Assembly: GCA_937942965.1 (NCBI GenBank) | Contig: CALDGN010000337.1 | Coordinates: 1 to 8,741 of the forward strand | Direction of reading: 5' to 3' | Source of the DNA: an uncultured Acidimicrobiales bacterium | GTDB taxonomy: Bacteria > Actinomycetota > Acidimicrobiia > Acidimicrobiales > UBA10347 | DNA length: 8,741 bases | Shown: piece by piece, positions 1 through 6,226 of the stretch | Layout: every line of letters begins with the position of its first letter | How positions within the stretch are numbered: position 1 is the first letter of the stretch | Notes under the pieces: model-generated | The model's database searches: none | What the model was told of the DNA's origin: nothing | Seen by the model: the letters and a program-made list of their open reading frames with translations, nothing else | Program-made: the position numbers and the translations under genes

Positions 1-810
1 GTCCATACAGACCCACCCGACACCAGAGACGAACGAGTCCCAGTCCGGATGTCCAGGCCCGTCGATCGGACCGGCTTCGGGGACCGAAGCTTGAGTCGAG
101 AACAACAGCACTGTGTCGCTGGTCGAGGTGTCGCTGTCGACGGTGACCCGGTTGAAGCTGCGGGCGCTCGACTCGGCGATGGCTTGTTGGCAGGCGGCGG
201 CGGTTGCGGCGACATCGGTGAAGACGAAGCCGAGCATGGTCGCCATGTTCGGCGCGATCATGCCGCTTCCCTTGGCGATGCCGACGACGGAGCCGCCCGG
301 GATCCGGGCCGAGGCTCCCTTGGTAAAGGTGTCCGTGGTGGTGATCGCAAGAGCAGCGTCAGGCCAGTCGGTCGGTTCACTTGCGACGAGCGAGCCGAGT
401 GCGGCGACCATGGCGTCGTCATCGAGTGGTTCGCCGATGACGCCGGTCGAACAGACATAGATGTCTTCGGGCGCGATATCGAGCGACGAAGCGAGCGTCT
501 CGACCTGGGCATGCACGGAGGCGGCTCCAGCCGAACCGGTGAACGCGTTGGCGTTTCCGGCGTTGCACACAACGGCTCGAGCGGTCCCCCGCGCAAGGAT
601 TTCGCGGCACCAGTCGACGGGGCCCGAGGCGCACTGCGACTGGGTGAACACGCCACCGACGGTTGACCCTTCGGGCAACAGCGCAAGGAAGAGATCGGGG
701 CGACCGGTGTAACGAAGCGCACCGGCGAAGGCGTGCAGTTCGACGCCAGCGACCTCGGGAAGGTCGGGGAACGACTCAGGTGCCAGCGGCGACCGTGGGT
801 ACGAGCTCAT
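1..810 (-). CDS. argJ: Bifunctional ornithine acetyltransferase / N-acetylglutamate synthase ArgJ (C-terminus cut by window edge)
   Basis: This enzyme moves the acetyl group from N-acetylornithine to glutamate, recycling acetyl in cytoplasmic arginine synthesis; bifunctional forms also use acetyl-CoA. The minus-strand frame opens at ATG 810-808 and stays open for 270 codons to base 1. Family motifs seen: NAGNANAFTG (res. 83-92), STGVIGEPL (121-129), TTTDTFTKGA (157-166), GSGMIAPNMATML (181-193) and RVTVDSDTSTSDT (221-233). In the family the precursor cleaves itself between Ala and Thr of the MATML motif, here A190/T191, and Thr191 becomes the beta-chain N-terminus and nucleophile. Family members are about 390-410 residues, so roughly the last third is outside. 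A GGGGGTGG Shine-Dalgarno-like run (821-814) supports the start. It lies 67 bp downstream of argC on the same strand, as in arg operons. The motif reads VDSDTSTSD where VDGDTSTND is usual; I infer it is still functional. Monofunctional versus bifunctional cannot be decided here. Confidence 0.95.
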   Translation of the reverse strand, partial: MSSYPRSPLAPESFPDLPEVAGVELHAFAGALRYTGRPDLFLALLPEGSTVGGVFTQSQCASGPVDWCREILARGTARAVVCNAGNANAFTGSAGAASVHAQVETLASSLDIAPEDIYVCSTGVIGEPLDDDAMVAALGSLVASEPTDWPDAALAITTTDTFTKGASARIPGGSVVGIAKGSGMIAPNMATMLGFVFTDVAATAAACQQAIAESSARSFNRVTVDSDTSTSDTVLLFSTQASVPEAGPIDGPGHPDWDSFVSGVGWVCMD

Positions 811-845
811 CGTCCACCCCCAACGTGTTCGGTGCTGCGTGCCAA

Positions 846-862
846 CGCTGTGAGCGACAGCG
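846..862 (-). other. Small hairpin in the argC-argJ gap
   Basis: CGCTGT (846-851) and ACAGCG (857-862) are perfect inverted repeats around a 5-base loop. The 6-bp stem lies between the argC stop and the argJ start. It has no T-tract, so it is not a convincing terminator; it might tune readthrough or mRNA stability, or be chance. The rest of the 67-base gap shows only the argJ ribosome binding site. Confidence 0.25.
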
Positions 863-877
863 AACTGAATGTCATGG

Positions 878-1909
878 CTAAATGCCCATGCCGACGAGCG
901 GCAGGCCGGCGGTCTGGTCGAGACCGGCAACGATGTTGGCGCACTGGATCGCGCCGCCCGAGGCGCCCTTGACGAGATTGTCGAGCGCTGCGATGGCTAT
1001 GACAGTGCCCGTGCGGTCGTCGTAGCGGGCGGTGATGTGGGCGCTGTTCGATCCGAGCGTCGCCTTGGTCGACGGTGGCCGTTCGCTGACGACGATGAAG
1101 GGCTCGTCGGCGTAGGTATCGGCGAAGACCTGCAGCAGGTCATCGGTCGACGTCACTCCGCTGGGGCGGGCGTAACAGGTGGCGAGGATGCCGCGATTCA
1201 TCGGGGCGAGGTGCGGCGTAAACAACACGGGCGAACCATCGAGGTTCTGCTCCAGCTCGGGCGTGTGGCGGTGGCTGAGCAGGCCATACGCCGAGAAGTC
1301 CTCGTCGACGGCGCAGAAGGTCGTGTTCGGCTTCGGCGCCCGGCCAGCACCCGACACCCCACTGGCGGCGTCGACGATGATGCCCATCGACTCGATCACA
1401 CCGGCTCGCAGCAGCGGCGCCAGTGCCAGCGTGGCGGTGGTCGGGTAACAGCCCGGAACGGCCACATGTTGCTTGGTTGCGAGTTCGTCGCCGAACAGTT
1501 CGGGCAGGCCGTAGGCGAAGCGCTCGATGAGATGCGGCACCACGTGTGGCACCTCGTACCACTTCTCGTAGACCGCAGGATCTTTGAGGCGGAAGTCGGC
1601 CGAAAGGTCGATCACGTGATCGACCTCGTCGATCAGGCCGGCCACGATCTCTTGACTCGCACGATGGGGCAGGCCGGCGAAGACGATGTCCATGTCAGCG
1701 AGCGGAGCGTCTTCGAGCCGCACGTAGGCCATGTCGCCATACGCTGCGGCCAGTCCGGGATACAGCGCGGTCACGGGCTGCCCTGCCTGGGTGTCGCCGG
1801 TCACGGCAACGACGTCCATGTTCGGATGCGCGGCGAGAAGGCGCAGCAACTCGGCCCCGGTGAATCCGGATGCGCCAACAATGCCAACCTTCAACTGCTG
1901 TTCACTCAC
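878..1909 (-). CDS. argC: N-acetyl-gamma-glutamyl-phosphate reductase ArgC
   Basis: This cytoplasmic enzyme catalyses the NADPH-dependent reduction of N-acetylglutamyl-5-phosphate to the semialdehyde, the third step of acetylated ornithine synthesis. The protein has 343 residues, normal for the short bacterial form. Seen: a Rossmann GASGFTG loop (res. 12-18), AGLPHRASQ (78-86), the catalytic Cys154 in VPGCYPT, SGVSGAGR (183-190), HRHTPEL with conserved His (213-219), and the C-terminal KGASGGAIQCAN (314-325). The start is GTG at 1909-1907. An ATG at 1914-1912 is out of frame and meets TGA at once. There is no Shine-Dalgarno; instead a -10 box ends six bases before the GTG, pointing to a leaderless mRNA. 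It is the first gene of an arg cluster continuing into argJ 67 bp downstream, and is probably controlled by ArgR (see the palindrome at 1928-1945). Confidence 0.97.
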   Translation of the reverse strand: MSEQQLKVGIVGASGFTGAELLRLLAAHPNMDVVAVTGDTQAGQPVTALYPGLAAAYGDMAYVRLEDAPLADMDIVFAGLPHRASQEIVAGLIDEVDHVIDLSADFRLKDPAVYEKWYEVPHVVPHLIERFAYGLPELFGDELATKQHVAVPGCYPTTATLALAPLLRAGVIESMGIIVDAASGVSGAGRAPKPNTTFCAVDEDFSAYGLLSHRHTPELEQNLDGSPVLFTPHLAPMNRGILATCYARPSGVTSTDDLLQVFADTYADEPFIVVSERPPSTKATLGSNSAHITARYDDRTGTVIAIAALDNLVKGASGGAIQCANIVAGLDQTAGLPLVGMGI

Positions 1910-1915
1910 CGCATG

Positions 1916-1944
1916 AATATACAGATCAATGAATGATCATGCAA
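1916..1944 (-). promoter_or_regulatory. Putative argC promoter (leaderless start)
   Basis: On the minus strand, -35 TTGCAT (1944-1939) and -10 TATATT (1921-1916) are 17 bp apart. Only six bases separate the -10 from the argC GTG, so transcription would begin at or next to the start codon. TATATT is five of six to the sigma70 consensus; TTGCAT is three of six. The lack of a Shine-Dalgarno fits a leaderless transcript, which is common in actinobacteria. Inferred from sequence only. Confidence 0.6.
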
Positions 1945-1945
1945 T
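1928..1945. promoter_or_regulatory. Putative ARG box (ArgR operator)
   Basis: The 18 bases AATGAATGATCATGCAAT form an imperfect palindrome centred on ATGATCAT (1933-1940). Extended to 20 bp (1927-1946), 16 of 20 positions are symmetric. It fits the classical ARG box (WNTGAATWWWWATTCANW) with a full left half TGAAT and a four-of-five right half ATGCA, and it also resembles the Bacillus AhrC box, which allows GCAA in the right half. It covers the -35 hexamer and part of the spacer of the argC promoter, where bound ArgR would block RNA polymerase. A weaker half-site ATGAAT lies at 1913-1918. The family match is established knowledge; binding is inferred. Confidence 0.6.
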
Positions 1946-1969
1946 GAGTTCTTGTGGATTCGAGATCCC

Positions 1970-1998
1970 TAGAACCGACAACGGGCCGTGCCTACTCT
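1970..1998 (+). promoter_or_regulatory. Weak candidate promoter for the bromoperoxidase gene
   Basis: A TANNNT-type -10, TACTCT (1993-1998), ends six bases before GTG 2005. A poor -35, TAGAAC (1970-1975, three of six), is 17 bp upstream. The arrangement mirrors the argC promoter and would again give a leaderless mRNA starting at a GTG. The match is weak and may be chance. Confidence 0.3.
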
Positions 1999-2004
1999 CG
2001 TCGC

Positions 2005-3861
2005 GTGACCGACGGACAGCCCGCTAGGAAATCTCGCCGCCGCTTTCTGGGCGGCATTGCTGCAGCGGCAGCGGTCGGCGGAACGGGTATTCGGTCCGCC
2101 GAAGCAACGGCCACGGGCCCGAGTCGGCGACTTCGCAGCATCTCCCATCGGTTGTCGAACGTTGGAACGGCCCAGTCTCAGCGTCTCGCCGACGCGATGC
2201 GCATACGGGCGCGGGCCGCGGACCTTGCCAGTGCAACCGAACCGCCACCGCACGTCGCCAACACCGATGAACGTTCGGATCTCGGCTACGCGATGTCGTT
2301 CACCAAGGGCTTGCCCCACAACCCTGAGACAGGCCTCGTCGAACGCAAAGCTGACTTCGAAAGTTTCGTCGCTGCGATCGACTCTGGCGAGCGGGATGAC
2401 ATCCGACGTCTCCCGCACGGGCCCACCAACGCGTTTCGTACCGTCGACGGCACGGCCACCGTTCGCGGTTGGGAGACGCCAGCGGCTGGCCATTGTTTCA
2501 ACCTGGTTGGGCACGACCCTCAGTCACTAACGATGCCGCCAGCGCCGCGTGCCGGCTCAGCAGAACTCGTCGGCGAGCTCGCAGAGGTCTACGCACAGGC
2601 GGCGCTTCGCGACATGCCGCTTACGTCGCTACGCCACGACGCCGCCGGCAACGCCGCTCGCGACCAGATGATCGAGGCCATGGCTGCACTCCCTTGGTTC
2701 GACGCCGACTTCGCCTTGCGAGAAGCTCGCGTCGGGCCAGCCGCAGCCCGCCGTCGAACTGAACTTTCGCTGCAGTCCGCGTTCCGAGGTCTCAGCCGCG
2801 GCGAGACCACTGGGCCCTATCTCTCTCAGCTCCTCCTCGTTGGTTCTTCGAACGGTTCTCGGGATGCCTACCAAGGGCTGATCGACTACGGCGCCCAGAC
2901 CATCGATCAACGAGTGCGACAGCTTGCACCGATCGACTACATGACGAGTTGGGACGAATGGCTCGACGTGAACGAAGGGCTGTCCCCCGCTGCTGGCGAA
3001 GCGACGACCGGCGCTCGCCGCTTCATCACGACGGGTCGCGATCTCGCCACCTACGTCCACACCGATGCGCTCTACCAGGCGTACCTCAACGCCTGCCTCG
3101 CGCTCGTGTCGAATGGCATCGGCCTCGACCCGTCGCTCCCCTATCGCCAAGACGATGCCAAGGACCATCAGCAGGGGTTCGTCCTCTACTCACTACAGCA
3201 GGTGCTCTCGTTGCTCGGCGAGGTCTCGGATCGAGCACTCCGGACCGTGTTCTTCCAGAAGTTCAATGTGCATCGCCGCCTCCGCCCGGAAGCGCTCGCG
3301 GCTCGTATCGACAAGGCGGATCTGCTGGACATCGCCGAGATCAGCGATATGGCCGACCAGCTCGGCGGCTCCTCGATCGGTGATCGCGTTCGCCAAATCA
3401 CCCGCAACGCATCGGGAACCGAGTCGATGCTTCTCCCGATGGCCTATGCCGAAGGGTCACCGATGCACCCTTCGTACGGTGCGGGCCATGCGACGGTTGC
3501 CGGTGCGTGTGTGACCATCCTCAAGACCTTCTTCGACCACACGCGACCGTTCGACGCCACCGGTGATGCCGCAACCGCGTTCGTGCCGACTACCGACGGT
3601 TCGCAGCTTGCATTGGTCGACGTGTACGACGCAGCCGGAAATCCGGCCTCGCTAACGGTCGAAGGCGAGCTCAATAAGCTGGCAGCGAACATCGCCATTG
3701 GGCGGAACTGGGCCGGCGTGCACTACTTCACCGACTACTGGGAATCGCTCCTGCTCGGCGAACAGGTAGCGATCCAGTTTCTCCGTGAGCACCTACTCAC
3801 GCTCCCCGAGCAGCCGCAGCTTCGCGTCCCACGATTCGACGGTTCACGCCTCTGGCTCTAA
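2005..3861 (+). CDS. Tat-exported vanadium-dependent bromoperoxidase (haloperoxidase)
   Basis: Such enzymes oxidise bromide or other halides with H2O2 at a bound vanadate, making hypohalous acid. The protein has 618 residues, near algal and cyanobacterial enzymes in length. An N-terminal twin-arginine motif SRRRFL (res. 10-15), an Ala/Gly-rich core and a possible AEA/T cleavage site (34/35) predict export by Tat, fitting a folded cofactor enzyme. LVGHDPQSLTMPPAP resembles algal bromoperoxidases. The vanadate ligands are present: K419 and R427 in KFNVHRRLRPEA, H488 and H495 in HPSYGAGHAT, R567 and H573 in RNWAGVH, with spacings (7 and 6) matching the bromoperoxidase family. The usual Ser of PSGH is Ala493. 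GTG 2005 is preferred because it puts the RR motif close to the N-terminus; GTG 1954, in frame, would add 17 residues and start only 8 bases from the ARG box. Divergent from argC, with no obvious functional tie to its neighbours. Halide preference cannot be read reliably. Confidence 0.9.
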   Translation: MTDGQPARKSRRRFLGGIAAAAAVGGTGIRSAEATATGPSRRLRSISHRLSNVGTAQSQRLADAMRIRARAADLASATEPPPHVANTDERSDLGYAMSFTKGLPHNPETGLVERKADFESFVAAIDSGERDDIRRLPHGPTNAFRTVDGTATVRGWETPAAGHCFNLVGHDPQSLTMPPAPRAGSAELVGELAEVYAQAALRDMPLTSLRHDAAGNAARDQMIEAMAALPWFDADFALREARVGPAAARRRTELSLQSAFRGLSRGETTGPYLSQLLLVGSSNGSRDAYQGLIDYGAQTIDQRVRQLAPIDYMTSWDEWLDVNEGLSPAAGEATTGARRFITTGRDLATYVHTDALYQAYLNACLALVSNGIGLDPSLPYRQDDAKDHQQGFVLYSLQQVLSLLGEVSDRALRTVFFQKFNVHRRLRPEALAARIDKADLLDIAEISDMADQLGGSSIGDRVRQITRNASGTESMLLPMAYAEGSPMHPSYGAGHATVAGACVTILKTFFDHTRPFDATGDAATAFVPTTDGSQLALVDVYDAAGNPASLTVEGELNKLAANIAIGRNWAGVHYFTDYWESLLLGEQVAIQFLREHLLTLPEQPQLRVPRFDGSRLWL

Positions 3862-3868
3862 CGCCGCA

Positions 3869-3897
3869 ACGACAGAGACACGAAGGTTCGGTAGTGT
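3869..3897 (+). promoter_or_regulatory. Candidate promoter for the Septum_form-like gene
   Basis: ACGACA (3869-3874, four of six to TTGACA) and TAGTGT (3892-3897, TANNNT type) are 17 bp apart, starting eight bases after the bromoperoxidase stop. A start near 3904 would give a ~60-base leader with a strong Shine-Dalgarno before ATG 3966. It would let the tandem pair be transcribed independently of the bromoperoxidase. Sequence-based only. Confidence 0.4.
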
Positions 3898-3965
3898 CTG
3901 GCGAGCGGTCCGAAGCCGACGGCATGCCATTCGAGTGGCCCACTGCACCCGGGAAGGGGCACACG

Positions 3966-4796
3966 ATGGCCAAGAAGAAGAGCGACAACTACGACTGGCT
4001 CGACAAATACTCGACCGACCCTCGCGACCTGCCGTTCTTGGACGTAACGCAACGGCACCAGGACCGCCAACAACGCAACACCAACCGCGACGCGCACGAC
4101 CGCGAGAACGACGGCCTCAACATGGCAGGTGCGGGTACGAGCACCACCGGCCTCTACGACGAGTTCGTCTTCGACGGCTCTCGAGGCTCGGATTCCTCGG
4201 CGCCACCGCCGCCGCTGCATGGACCGTTCGGTCATCGCACCGCAGCGCCCCCGCCTGCAGAGCCCGTCGCCCCAGGGCAGCCGCCGCCACCAGCACCACA
4301 ACGGTCGCGCCGGCGAGTCCCCGTTCCTGTCAGCGCACCCGAAACAAGTCTGTTGCAACGGTTGCGCGAGATTCCCCTCGGCGTATTCGTCCCGCTCCTC
4401 TTCGGCGCGATCTTCGTCATCACGAGCCTCAGCGATCGGGCGGATACATCACCGGCGATCACGACGCCGGCGCCTGCGGCAGTAGGCACGGGAACACCGA
4501 TACTCACGCTGGGCCCCGGCGATTGCTTCCTTGCTCCGCCCGCACTGGGCAGCTCCCGAGTCGATGTGCGCAATTGCAGCCAGCCTCACGGAGGCGAAGT
4601 CATTGCCTTGGTCAGCGGCGACCTCGGCGAGGCACTCCAAGAGTGTCTGGTGATCGAACGCGGACTCGACCGGGCCGCCGTGGACCGCCTACCCGAAGAC
4701 GCCGTCTTTACCCTGCTCCTGCAGCCACCTGACACCCGGTGCGTCGTCATCAGTCGAAGCACCTCGTTGATCGGGTCCGTGGCCGTTCCCGGCTGA
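3966..4796 (+). CDS. Single-pass membrane protein with external Septum_form-like domain
   Basis: The protein has 276 residues. Order: a short N-terminal motif MAK...WLDKYSTDPR (1-20); a charged, Gln/Asn-rich stretch (28-50); a Pro-rich arm ending in basic RSRRR (about 79-122); one transmembrane helix IPLGVFVPLLFGAIFVITSL (136-155); then an outside domain (about 178-276). In that domain GDCF (185-188), NCSQPHGGEV (203-212) and a final RCVVxSxSxxLIGSV (258-272) resemble the actinobacterial Septum_form domain. Its four Cys (187, 204, 227, 259) are all external and could form two disulfides. Orientation, cytoplasmic N-terminus and external C-terminus, is inferred from the basic residues before the helix. 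ATG 3966 is chosen because GGAAGGGG (3952-3959) sits six bases upstream and the next gene starts with the same MAK motif; GTG 3894 would add 24 unrelated residues. Function unknown; a cell-envelope or division role is only suggested by the domain name. Confidence 0.85.
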   Translation: MAKKKSDNYDWLDKYSTDPRDLPFLDVTQRHQDRQQRNTNRDAHDRENDGLNMAGAGTSTTGLYDEFVFDGSRGSDSSAPPPPLHGPFGHRTAAPPPAEPVAPGQPPPPAPQRSRRRVPVPVSAPETSLLQRLREIPLGVFVPLLFGAIFVITSLSDRADTSPAITTPAPAAVGTGTPILTLGPGDCFLAPPALGSSRVDVRNCSQPHGGEVIALVSGDLGEALQECLVIERGLDRAAVDRLPEDAVFTLLLQPPDTRCVVISRSTSLIGSVAVPG

Positions 4797-4835
4797 ACAC
4801 CGTCTGGTCTTGTAACGTCGCCGACCGACGAGGGC

Positions 4836-4849
4836 GAGCGGATTCGCTC
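4836..4849 (+). other. Small hairpin between the tandem paralogues
   Basis: GAGCG (4836-4840) pairs with CGCTC (4845-4849) around GATT. It lies in the 79-base gap between the two related genes, ten bases before the AGGGGGA ribosome binding site of the second. It has no T-tract. It may be a weak attenuator or chance. A TANNNT box, TAACGT (4813-4818), precedes it, but I find no -35 at proper spacing. Confidence 0.2.
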
Positions 4850-4875
4850 TCGATGGTCAGGGGGACCAGCGAGCC

Positions 4876-5106
4876 ATGGCGAAGAACGGCGACGACATCT
4901 ATTCGTGGCTCGATGAGCACTCGACGGATCCGCGTCAACCCTCGCCGGCGGCTTCGACAGACCCCGCACCGTCTCCGCCGGTGACCCCCGACGCCCCTCT
5001 TCCACCGCCGCCACCTTCTCTTTCGGTCAACGTGGCGACGCAGGCACCGCACCGTTGCATCATCGAGAGCCCGTCGGGCCAGCTCGTCGGCTCGATCCTC
5101 GATTGA
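4876..5106 (+). CDS. Small proline-rich protein, miniature paralogue of the upstream membrane protein
   Basis: The protein has 76 residues and function unknown. Residues 1-20 match the start of the upstream protein at 13 of 20 positions, including WLD and STDPR. Residues 21-48 are a Pro/Ser/Ala-rich linker with a run of five prolines. Residues 60-74 (RCIIESPSGQLVGSI) match the upstream protein's C-terminus at 7 of 15 positions plus several V/I swaps, and resemble the last strand pair of Septum_form domains (C...PdG.ltGS). The transmembrane helix and the rest of the external domain are absent, and only one Cys (61) is left; with no signal peptide it should be cytoplasmic. A ribosome site AGGGGGA (4859-4865), ten bases from the ATG, and the intact frame argue for expression. 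It could be a functional mini-protein or an in-frame deletion relic. It lies 79 bp after its relative and 114 bp before pheS. Confidence 0.72.
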   Translation: MAKNGDDIYSWLDEHSTDPRQPSPAASTDPAPSPPVTPDAPLPPPPPSLSVNVATQAPHRCIIESPSGQLVGSILD

Positions 5107-5116
5107 CGCCGACTCG

Positions 5117-5144
5117 CTCGGGCCCCAGGCCGAGCAGGCCCGGG
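5117..5144 (+). terminator. GC-rich hairpin after the mini-paralogue, possible terminator
   Basis: CTCGGGCC (5117-5124) pairs with GGCCCGGG (5137-5144) as eight base pairs including one G-T wobble, with a 12-base loop. It begins eleven bases after the TGA at 5104-5106. No T-run follows, so if it terminates it is of the GC-rich, U-poor kind seen in high-GC bacteria. It would separate the tandem pair from pheST. Confidence 0.35.
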
Positions 5145-5204
5145 TTCCCGCAACTCGATTCGAGGGCCGCACCCAAATCGCTCGGCCGGGCGAGAGCATG
5201 CCGA

Positions 5205-5210
5205 TAGCCT
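5205..5210 (+). promoter_or_regulatory. Candidate -10 box for pheST
   Basis: TAGCCT fits TANNNT and ends ten bases before ATG 5221. No Shine-Dalgarno is visible in those bases, so a very short leader is likely. I see no recognisable -35, no Phe-rich leader peptide and no T-box-like structure in the 114-base gap. Confidence 0.3.
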
Positions 5211-5220
5211 CGGTGATCGC

Positions 5221-6216
5221 ATGAGCAGTTACGACGACCTCGCCTCCCAGGCGCTCGCTGAGATCGAGCAAGCCGACGGCGTCGACGCGCTCGACGCGCT
5301 TCGGCCCGCGATCTTTGGCAAGAAGGCGCCACTGACCGAAGCCAAGAAGGGCCTCGGTCAGCTTGAGCCTGACGAGCGCAAAGAAGCTGGCCAAGCGCTC
5401 AACGCAGCGCGCCAACAGGTCGAGGCTGCGTTCGATGAACGCCGCGCTGGTCTTGCGGCTTCGGCTCGGGCCGAGGCACTCGAGGCTGAGCGCATGGACC
5501 TGACCGAGCATTTGGGTGCCACGGCGGGTGGCCATGCCCACATCGTTACCCAGACCCGAGATCGCCTCGAAGACATCTTCATCGGCATGGGCTACTCCAT
5601 CGCCGAAGGCCCCGAGGTTGAGACCGCTTGGTACAACTTCGAAGCCCTGAACATCCCCGAGTGGCACCCCGCCCGCGGCAGCTTCGACACCATCTTCGTG
5701 AACCTCGGCGAGCCCGAAGAAGTCATGCTGCGCAGCCACACATCTCCGGTGCAGATCCGCACGATGGAGAACCAAGAGCCGCCGATCTACATCGTGTGTC
5801 CGGGCCGCGTGTACCGCACCGATACCGCCGACGCGACCCACCTGCCGGCGTTCAACCAGATCGAAGGCCTCGTCATCGACAAGGGCATCACCCTTGGCGA
5901 TCTGGCCGGCACGATCGATCAGTTCGTCAAGGCGCTGCTCGGCCCGGACCTTGAGACTCGCCTGCGCCCGTCGTACTTCCCGTTCACCGAACCGTCGGCA
6001 GAGTTCGATATCCGTGGCGCCGATGGCTCATGGCTTGAGCTCGGCGGCTGCGGCATGGTGCATCCGAACACGCTGCGGGCATGCGGCATCGACCCCGAAG
6101 AGTGGCAGGGCTTTGCCTTCGGGTTCGGTATCGACCGCCTGGCGGTCATGCGCTACCAGACCGACGATCTCCGCGAGTTCGTCAACAACGACGTCCGCTT
6201 CCTGAAGCAGTTCTGA
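5221..6216 (+). CDS. pheS: Phenylalanyl-tRNA synthetase alpha subunit PheS
   Basis: This is the catalytic subunit of the cytoplasmic alpha2beta2 class II synthetase that charges tRNA-Phe. The protein has 331 residues, close to the usual 330-360. Residues 1-90 form the charged, Ala-rich N-terminal coiled-coil arm that contacts tRNA. The catalytic core follows, with HPARGSFDTIF, LRSHTSPVQIRTM (class II motif 2 region), GRVYRTDTADATHLPAFNQIEGL, GGCGMVHPNTLRACG, and GFGIDRLAVMRY (motif 3). The Phe pocket has Ala299 in GFAFG, equivalent to Ala294 of E. coli PheS, which gives normal Phe selectivity. The start ATG 5221 gives the expected N-terminus. No Shine-Dalgarno precedes it, but a TANNNT box does. 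pheT follows after 10 bp, so the two are surely co-transcribed. Nothing is missing. Confidence 0.97.
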   Translation: MSSYDDLASQALAEIEQADGVDALDALRPAIFGKKAPLTEAKKGLGQLEPDERKEAGQALNAARQQVEAAFDERRAGLAASARAEALEAERMDLTEHLGATAGGHAHIVTQTRDRLEDIFIGMGYSIAEGPEVETAWYNFEALNIPEWHPARGSFDTIFVNLGEPEEVMLRSHTSPVQIRTMENQEPPIYIVCPGRVYRTDTADATHLPAFNQIEGLVIDKGITLGDLAGTIDQFVKALLGPDLETRLRPSYFPFTEPSAEFDIRGADGSWLELGGCGMVHPNTLRACGIDPEEWQGFAFGFGIDRLAVMRYQTDDLREFVNNDVRFLKQF

Positions 6217-6226
6217 GGTACGTGAC

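Noticed and set aside
258..722. 154-codon minus-strand frame in the argJ region
   Set aside because: The other minus-strand frame, from ATG 810, gives a clear ArgJ with all its motifs; this one is Arg/Pro/Ser-rich shadow sequence.
869..1936. 355-codon open frame antisense to argC
   Set aside because: It mirrors argC codon structure, has no recognisable domain, and has no ribosome site of its own.
1954..2004. Upstream GTG start for the bromoperoxidase
   Set aside because: It would add 17 residues before the Tat motif, has no ribosome site, and lies 8 bases from the ARG box. GTG 2005 gives a standard short Tat n-region.
3894..3965. GTG start adding 24 residues to the Septum_form-like protein
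   Set aside because: The paralogue begins exactly at the MAK motif, and a strong Shine-Dalgarno precedes ATG 3966; GTG 3894 also overlaps the candidate -10 box.
4876..5106. Small ORF before pheS as a Phe attenuation leader peptide
   Set aside because: It contains no phenylalanine codon and is clearly related to the upstream membrane protein instead.
5107..5220. tRNA or T-box riboswitch in the gap before pheS
   Set aside because: A T-arm-like string near 5150-5163 is not accompanied by acceptor, D or anticodon arms, and no T-box motif is present.
4750..5841. 363-codon minus-strand frame across the tandem-pair/pheS junction
   Set aside because: It overlaps pheS and the mini-paralogue antisense and has a composition typical of GC shadow frames.
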